Shown here one piece after another: positions 5,902 to 10,466 of a stretch of 10,466 nt of DNA. Where the stretch lies: contig MVCT01000046.1 in NCBI GenBank assembly GCA_002049945.1, positions 1 through 10,466 of the forward strand. Direction: 5' to 3'. The stretch's first letter is position 1, and the number at the start of each line of letters is the position of its first letter. Position numbers and translations under genes: made by a program. Under the pieces are notes generated by a model. That model was not told the origin of the DNA. It made no database searches and was given only the letters and a program-made list of their open reading frames with translations. The stretch comes from Candidatus Cloacimonas sp. 4484_140. GTDB lineage: Bacteria; Cloacimonadota; Cloacimonadia; JGIOTU-2.

Positions 5902-7202
5902 GACACTTTCCTTAATGCAGAAGCAAAGCTTCCATCCATAAAATGCTTGAAAGGATAAGTTTTTATATATTTGCCAGATACGAAATCTTTCTCAACAAAT
6001 TGATTAGGTTTTTCAATGGAATAATTTTGGTGATTTTTCAGAAATTTTTCTACCTGATATTCATTTTCATCAGGATTGATCGTACAGGTTGAATACACCA
6101 AAATGCCATTTTTCTTAAGAAGAGAATCTGCCTTCTCCAAGAGTTTTTGCTGTAAAGGTATCAGACTTCGCATACGATTTTCAGACTGTAAACGTATGTC
6201 TGGCTTCCTTTGCATCACTCCCCATCCCGTGCAGGGAGCATCAATAATTATCTTATCGTATTTCTTTCTGGATTTGAAGTACAATACATCCTTCATCAAA
6301 ATATCAATTGATGGATGATCCATACGTTTTGCATTTTCTTTGAATTGTTTGATACGTCCCGGATCATTATCAACCGCAGTTATTTCAGCGGTATCTTTTG
6401 TCATAGAAGCAAGATGGAGTGATTTACCGCCGGGTGCTGCGCACATATCGAGTATTTTTTCACCTTTTGCAGGATGAAGAAGAATCACTGGCAGCAGTGC
6501 ACTTTCATTTTGAATATAAAAGTATCCTTTTTTGAAATATTCATCATCAAGGAAATTGAAAGTTGATTCTATAACTAACATGTCATTAAAATATTTACTT
6601 TTGCTGAACTGAACATTCTTTTCATTAAGATATTTACTGAATTTGTCGGGAGAAATTTTATCAGTCTCGATCCTAAGAGTAAGCTTTGGAGTACTGTTAA
6701 AATATTTACATAATGCAATAGTATCTTCTTTGCCCAAAAGCAGTACCCATTTCTCAATTAAATAAGCAGGAAAAGAATATTTAACAGATATCTCCTGAAC
6801 TTCATCTCGGGGAAAGCGGATGGGCTTATCCTCTCTTATATAAGAACGGAGAACTGCATTGATAAAACTGCTCACCCCTTTTTTGAATTCTTTGTTACTT
6901 ATCTTGATCGTTTCATTCACGCAGGCATAATTTGGAATTGAATCCAGAAAAGTTAATTGAAACAGACCAAGTAAAAGAAGATTCAGCACTTTGGGATCGG
7001 TTTTCTTAAAATCAATATAGTTTTTCAGTAAAAATTCCAGATGGATTTTCTGTTTTATGGTACCCTTCACAAGTGTATAGTATAGACTATGATCCGGCTT
7101 TGAAGCGATCTTCGCAGAAAAGAGAGCCAAGACTTTCTCGGAATTATTTCGTTCAAGAAGAATGTCATTTAAAGAATAAAAAGCTGCTAATCTCGGGTTC
7201 AT
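5898..7202 (-). CDS. rsmB: 16S rRNA (cytosine-967-C5)-methyltransferase RsmB (Sun)
   Basis: The 434-residue enzyme of the NOL1/NOP2/Sun family transfers a methyl group from S-adenosylmethionine to C967 of 16S rRNA. Residues 1-130 form the NusB-like RNA-binding domain that distinguishes RsmB from other family members. The methyltransferase core follows. The SAM-binding motif is ILDMCAAPGGKS (250-261), the acidic ribose-binding residue lies in ITAVDND, motif IV is DAPCTG with Cys324, and motif VI is YSTCTINPDENE with Cys373, the expected nucleophile. The C-terminal signature MDGSFASALRK replaces the more usual DGFFxAxLxK. Both reading-frame ends overlap neighbours by 4 nt (ATGA with ruvA upstream and with the PASTA gene downstream). 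I see no odd base composition or truncation. Confidence 0.94.
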   Translation of the reverse strand: MNPRLAAFYSLNDILLERNNSEKVLALFSAKIASKPDHSLYYTLVKGTIKQKIHLEFLLKNYIDFKKTDPKVLNLLLLGLFQLTFLDSIPNYACVNETIKISNKEFKKGVSSFINAVLRSYIREDKPIRFPRDEVQEISVKYSFPAYLIEKWVLLLGKEDTIALCKYFNSTPKLTLRIETDKISPDKFSKYLNEKNVQFSKSKYFNDMLVIESTFNFLDDEYFKKGYFYIQNESALLPVILLHPAKGEKILDMCAAPGGKSLHLASMTKDTAEITAVDNDPGRIKQFKENAKRMDHPSIDILMKDVLYFKSRKKYDKIIIDAPCTGWGVMQRKPDIRLQSENRMRSLIPLQQKLLEKADSLLKKNGILVYSTCTINPDENEYQVEKFLKNHQNYSIEKPNQFVEKDFVSGKYIKTYPFKHFMDGSFASALRKVS

Positions 7203-7804
7203 TTTTTTGAATAAAAATTTCTTATTACTGCTTTTACGATCTCTTCAGCAGAGACGGGATTATTGTCAGTCATATATTTCTGAATTTGTTTTAATACGGA
7301 TGCCTTGGAGTATCCAAGAGATAACAGCGCATCTTCTGCATCCTGTGCAAAACTCTGCTCTTCCTTAGTCGCAGTATATTCAATGAATTTGCTGGTGAGG
7401 GTATCATCAAAGCTGTCTTTTAGTTCTACGATAATACGCTCAGAACTCTTTTTCCCAATACCCGGAACTGTGGAGAGAAGCTTTACATCCTGGCTTGCAA
7501 CAACATCAAAAAGGTCTTTAATTGAGATGCCTGAAAGAATTGAGATTGCTATTTTCGGTCCAATACCTGCAACTTTCAAAAGAGAGTTAAACATGATCCT
7601 TTCTTCTTTTGTAGCAAATCCGAAAAGTCGTTGTTCGTTTTCCCGCACATGAAAGTGAGTATAGAGTTTACTAACCGAGCCAAGCTCACCAAGCTTATCA
7701 TAAGTGCTGATAGGAATGGTGATATAGTATCCAATGCCATTCGTTTCCAACACAATGTTTGTTGTTTTTTTCTCTACGATCGTTCCGCTAATATACTCAA
7801 ACAT
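7199..7804 (-). CDS. ruvA: Holliday junction branch migration protein RuvA
   Basis: The 201-residue protein matches the usual RuvA length. The N-terminal OB fold (MFEYISGTIVEKKTTNIVLETNGIGYYITIP) is followed by two helix-hairpin-helix motifs, VAGIGPKIAI (78-87) and VPGIGKKSSE (113-122). The flexible linker (about 133-152) and the small C-terminal domain III (about 154-200) that contacts RuvB are also present. RuvA tetramers bind the four-way junction and load RuvB motors for branch migration. The start lies 8 nt inside the end of ruvC, and the stop overlaps the rsmB start. No ruvB follows in this window, so the motor subunit must be encoded elsewhere. Confidence 0.96.
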   Translation of the reverse strand: MFEYISGTIVEKKTTNIVLETNGIGYYITIPISTYDKLGELGSVSKLYTHFHVRENEQRLFGFATKEERIMFNSLLKVAGIGPKIAISILSGISIKDLFDVVASQDVKLLSTVPGIGKKSSERIIVELKDSFDDTLTSKFIEYTATKEEQSFAQDAEDALLSLGYSKASVLKQIQKYMTDNNPVSAEEIVKAVIRNFYSKK

Positions 7805-8285
7805 ATTGCAATTTATTTACATGACAAAGAGCTATCGCAATTGCATCTGCGATATCGAACTGCAACTCCTCATCTTTGATCCTCATTATGCTTTTTACCA
7901 TATATTGCACCTGCTGCTTGGATGCATTGCCATTACCCACAACTGCTTTTTTAACTTCTCTTGCAGAATACTCATATATTGGTATCTGTGCTTGCTCCAA
8001 TGCAAGAAGTAATACGCCGCGTGCTTCTCCAAGAGAAACAAGAGATCTGACATTTTTTGCATAGAATATTTTTTCGATGCTCGCAATTGTTGGCTGGAAT
8101 TCAACAATTAGTTTATTAAGCTCTTGATAGAGCAAAGTAATTCTCTTTGCGAGTGTCATTCTGGGACTATTTTTAATGACTCCATAAGCCAGCGGTTTTA
8201 CTTTTTTATGTTCCACAGAGAGAAATGCATAGCCCGTAGTTTTCGAGCCAGGATCGATACCTACTATTATTTCTTGCTTACTCAC
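7797..8285 (-). CDS. ruvC: Crossover junction endodeoxyribonuclease RuvC
   Basis: RuvC is the dimeric resolvase that cuts Holliday junctions symmetrically. With the GTG start at 8285 the product has 162 residues. The four metal-binding acidic residues are visible: Asp11 in VGIDPGSKTTGYA, Glu71 in SIEKIFYAKN, and Asp144 and Asp147 in FDIADAIAIALCH. The segment YSAREVKKAVVGNGNASKQQVQYMV matches the family's conserved substrate-binding region. I chose GTG because it puts the first beta strand close to the N-terminus, as in other RuvC proteins, and overlaps the yebC stop by 8 nt. A TTG two codons upstream (8291) would add two residues. Neither has a clear Shine-Dalgarno, so initiation probably relies on coupling to yebC. 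The gene reads directly into ruvA. Confidence 0.94.
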   Translation of the reverse strand: MSKQEIIVGIDPGSKTTGYAFLSVEHKKVKPLAYGVIKNSPRMTLAKRITLLYQELNKLIVEFQPTIASIEKIFYAKNVRSLVSLGEARGVLLLALEQAQIPIYEYSAREVKKAVVGNGNASKQQVQYMVKSIMRIKDEELQFDIADAIAIALCHVNKLQYV

Positions 8286-9027
8286 TTGCAACTTTTTCTA
8301 AGATTTCATCATCGATCTGAAAATTTGCATAAACATTCTGCACATCATCGAGTTCTTCGAGAGCTTCAATGAGCTTGATTACCTGAGAAGCATTATCATT
8401 GGCAGGAACAGTGTTTTGAGGAACATATTCGAGATCAGCGCTGTCTATCTTTATTCCTTGTTGTTCCAGACCATGAACGACATTGTATAATTCTTTTGAA
8501 TTAGTAGTTATGATGAAGAATTCGTCTTCTTCTGAGAAATCTTCAGCGCCTGCATCGAGAGCGATCATCATGAGTTCGTCTTCATTATATTCTTCTTTTA
8601 TCACGAGAATAGTACCGGATTGAGTGAAATTCCAGGAAACCGAGCCCTTTTCTGCCAAACTCCCATTATGCTTGGTAAGTATGTGACGGATCTCAGCTAC
8701 AGATCGCTGCTTATTATCTGTAACGGCTTCAATGAGCATTGCTACGCCGCCGGGAGCATATCCTTCATACATGATGTGTTCATAGTTGACGCCCTCAAGC
8801 TCACCTGTTCCCTTTTTTATTGCACGTTCAATATTATCCTTTGGCATATTTTCGGAAGTTGCCTTATTAACGGCATTTCGAAGCGCCGGATTCATTTCGG
8901 TATCTCCCCCGCCATCTCGTGCTGCGACAATAATTTCGCGGATTATCTTCGTGAAGACCTTTCCGCGTTTGGCATCTTCCTTTGCCTTTTTATGCTTTAT
9001 TGAACTCCATTTATTATGTCCGGACAT
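8278..9027 (-). CDS. yebC: YebC/TACO1-family translation factor (PmpR-like)
   Basis: The 249-residue protein opens with the family hallmark MSGHNKWSSIKHKKAKEDAKRG. The KxFTKIxREI.VAAR, NPALRNAV.KA...NMPKDNIERAIKKG and YEGYAPGGVAMLIEAVTDNKQR blocks follow, then GGSxxGSVSWNF-type and D-x-EDxxxxxxFxI segments. These cover all three structural domains. YebC-family proteins were long annotated as transcription regulators; more recent work places bacterial and mitochondrial members on the ribosome, helping through difficult stretches such as polyproline. GGAGG (9032-9036) lies four bases from the ATG. The gene follows the EF-G-like gene by 27 nt and overlaps ruvC. yebC-ruvC-ruvA is a widely conserved order. 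Confidence 0.95.
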   Translation of the reverse strand: MSGHNKWSSIKHKKAKEDAKRGKVFTKIIREIIVAARDGGGDTEMNPALRNAVNKATSENMPKDNIERAIKKGTGELEGVNYEHIMYEGYAPGGVAMLIEAVTDNKQRSVAEIRHILTKHNGSLAEKGSVSWNFTQSGTILVIKEEYNEDELMMIALDAGAEDFSEEDEFFIITTNSKELYNVVHGLEQQGIKIDSADLEYVPQNTVPANDNASQVIKLIEALEELDDVQNVYANFQIDDEILEKVASE

Positions 9028-9054
9028 TATACCTCCGTCAATTGACTGATATTA

Positions 9055-10466
9055 CTATTCATCTTCCTTTTTGCTCTTTTCAATGACTTTTTGGGCTTGA
9101 TCATTCGGAAGCTTTTGATAATAGGCAAATTGTTGTGTGAAATAACCACGTCCTTGAGTGATTGATTTCAATGAAGTATAATAGGAGTACAATTCCGAAA
9201 GAGGAATTTCCGCATTAAGTATCTGTTTGTTGTCTTCCTGTGACATACCGAGAATTTTGCCTCTTCTGCTGCTGATATCACCCATAACGTCACCCATATA
9301 TTCTGTAGGAACGACTATCTGTACTTTATGAATTGGCTCGAGCAGGATGGGATTTGCCAGAGCAAAACCATCTTTTAATGCATGGGATGCAGCGATCTTG
9401 AATGCCATTTCTGAGGAATCAACATCGTGGTAAGAACCATAATAAAGTTCAACTTGGATATCGACGACAGGATAACCTGCAAGAATACCACCTTTCATGG
9501 TTTCTACAAGACCTTTTTCAACTGCCGGGATATATTTACTTGGGATCACACCGCCAACAATTGAATTAACAAATTCGAATCCGGCTCCAAGTTCTGTCGG
9601 TGAAATTCTGACGTACACTTCACCATACTGTCCATGTCCGCCGCTCTGTTTTTTATGTTTGTATTTCACATCCGATTTACCGGTTACAGTTTCTTTATAA
9701 GGTATTTTCGGATCAGTAAGATTTGCTTCAACATTGTATTTGTCCTTCAGACGTTTTTGCACAATACCGATCTGGATCTCTCCCTGTCCGGAAAGAATAT
9801 TCTGATTAGTTTCAATATTCATTTCTGTTCTTATTGTAGGATCTTCGTCAGTGATCTTATTAAGTGCGGGACCGATCCTGTCTTCATCAGATTGGCTGAC
9901 TGCCCGGATCGCTTTCCAATATACAGGTTCGGGATAATGCAGGGGTTTAACTACGAGATTTTCTCCCTTTTCCGTAATAGTATATGATGTTTTAGTATTT
10001 TTCAGCTTAACCAATCCACCAATATCACCAGCAGGTATTTCATCAACTTCTTCGCGTTTTTTGCCACATACGGAATATATTTGCCCGATCTTGTCTTTTG
10101 CAGCTTTTTCTGGAAGTTCAATCTCCACACCTGTATTTAAGTTGCCTGAATACATTCTCACAAGAGCGATTTCACCCAAATTAAGTTCTGTTACGGATTT
10201 TATCACATAGCCGAGTTTCTTATTATATTTGGTAAGATCAAGCGTCTTGTTCTCTCCGTTTTTCTGTACAGGGATTTCTGTGATATCCTTTGGTGACGGT
10301 AAGAACATATTTATAAGATTGAGAATCTCCTGAATTCCGATGTTTTCGGAAGCAGAGCATGCAAATACAGGAATAGCAGTACCATGTATGATAGAATTCT
10401 TCAGACCATTGCTTATCTCTTCTTCTGAGAGCGAGCCCTCCTCAAAGAATTTTTCCATAAGTTTGT
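9055..10466 (-). CDS. Elongation factor G-like GTPase, C-terminal two-thirds (5' end outside window)
   Basis: The frame is open through the right edge and ends at 9055; about 470 residues are present. Numbered from the first in-window Met (codon at 10458), residues 1-60 are the end of the GTPase domain (LMEKFFEEG...PVFACSASENIGIQEILNLI..FLPSP). Domain II lies about 80-165, III about 173-250, IV about 255-373 (SGGHGQYGEV, GYPVVDI, GSYHDVDSSEMAFKIA) and V about 374-450 (LLEPIHKVQIVVPTEYMGDVMGDISSRRGKILGM ... ITQGRGYFT). It is complete at the C-terminus. It differs from housekeeping EF-G: domain III reads GQGEIQI where canonical proteins have GMGELHL, and no rpsL, rpsG or tuf gene lies downstream. 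That favours a second EF-G-type paralogue (fusA2/EF-G2-like) over fusA of the str operon, but the missing G domain prevents a firm choice. It precedes yebC, another ribosome-associated factor. Confidence 0.88.
   Translation of the reverse strand, partial: KLMEKFFEEGSLSEEEISNGLKNSIIHGTAIPVFACSASENIGIQEILNLINMFLPSPKDITEIPVQKNGENKTLDLTKYNKKLGYVIKSVTELNLGEIALVRMYSGNLNTGVEIELPEKAAKDKIGQIYSVCGKKREEVDEIPAGDIGGLVKLKNTKTSYTITEKGENLVVKPLHYPEPVYWKAIRAVSQSDEDRIGPALNKITDEDPTIRTEMNIETNQNILSGQGEIQIGIVQKRLKDKYNVEANLTDPKIPYKETVTGKSDVKYKHKKQSGGHGQYGEVYVRISPTELGAGFEFVNSIVGGVIPSKYIPAVEKGLVETMKGGILAGYPVVDIQVELYYGSYHDVDSSEMAFKIAASHALKDGFALANPILLEPIHKVQIVVPTEYMGDVMGDISSRRGKILGMSQEDNKQILNAEIPLSELYSYYTSLKSITQGRGYFTQQFAYYQKLPNDQAQKVIEKSKKEDE

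Noticed and set aside
9037..9046. Palindrome GTCAATTGAC between the EF-G-like gene and yebC
   Set aside because: A 10-nt palindrome without flanking symmetry or repeats is expected by chance in AT-rich spacers.

Overview
The window is AT-rich bacterial DNA in which every gene I can support lies on the minus strand, so transcription runs from the right edge to the left. The gene order, the divergent EF-G, the GyrA/GyrB signatures and a free-standing 23S-intervening-sequence-type protein with AATATCC-type repeats suggest an uncultured member of the FCB group, such as Cloacimonadota or a relative. That placement is an inference from protein flavour only; no rRNA gene is present to anchor it.

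Layout in transcription order, right to left. A 5'-truncated EF-G-like translation factor (10466-9055) is followed after 27 nt by a YebC/TACO1-family translation factor (9027-8278). Then come the Holliday-junction genes ruvC and ruvA, the 16S rRNA methyltransferase rsmB, a small membrane-anchored PASTA-domain protein, gyrB and gyrA. From yebC to the PASTA gene, neighbouring reading frames overlap by 4 to 8 nt (ATGA-type junctions for ruvA/rsmB and rsmB/PASTA). The PASTA/gyrB and gyrB/gyrA gaps are only 14 and 11 nt. This is a compact, probably co-transcribed block covering translation, recombination and DNA topology. Its promoter must lie to the right of the window.

Two things break the ordinary picture. 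First, gyrA is split: the N-terminal and C-terminal parts are in different frames, and the family block around the GPDFPT motif is missing at the break (about positions 2771-2777). This fits a net loss of about 50 nt, either a real lesion or an assembly error. Second, a 584-nt unit (307-890) sits 17 nt downstream of the gyrA stop. It carries a four-helix-bundle S23-type protein gene between inverted repeats that match perfectly over 24 nt and are built from phased AATATCC heptamers. This is the architecture of a 23S rRNA intervening sequence (an S23 ORF inside a terminal stem), but placed in an mRNA context. It is the best candidate here for something undescribed.

Beyond the unit, at the left edge, is the start of an unrecognised lipoprotein (236-1), preceded by an AT-rich dyad.
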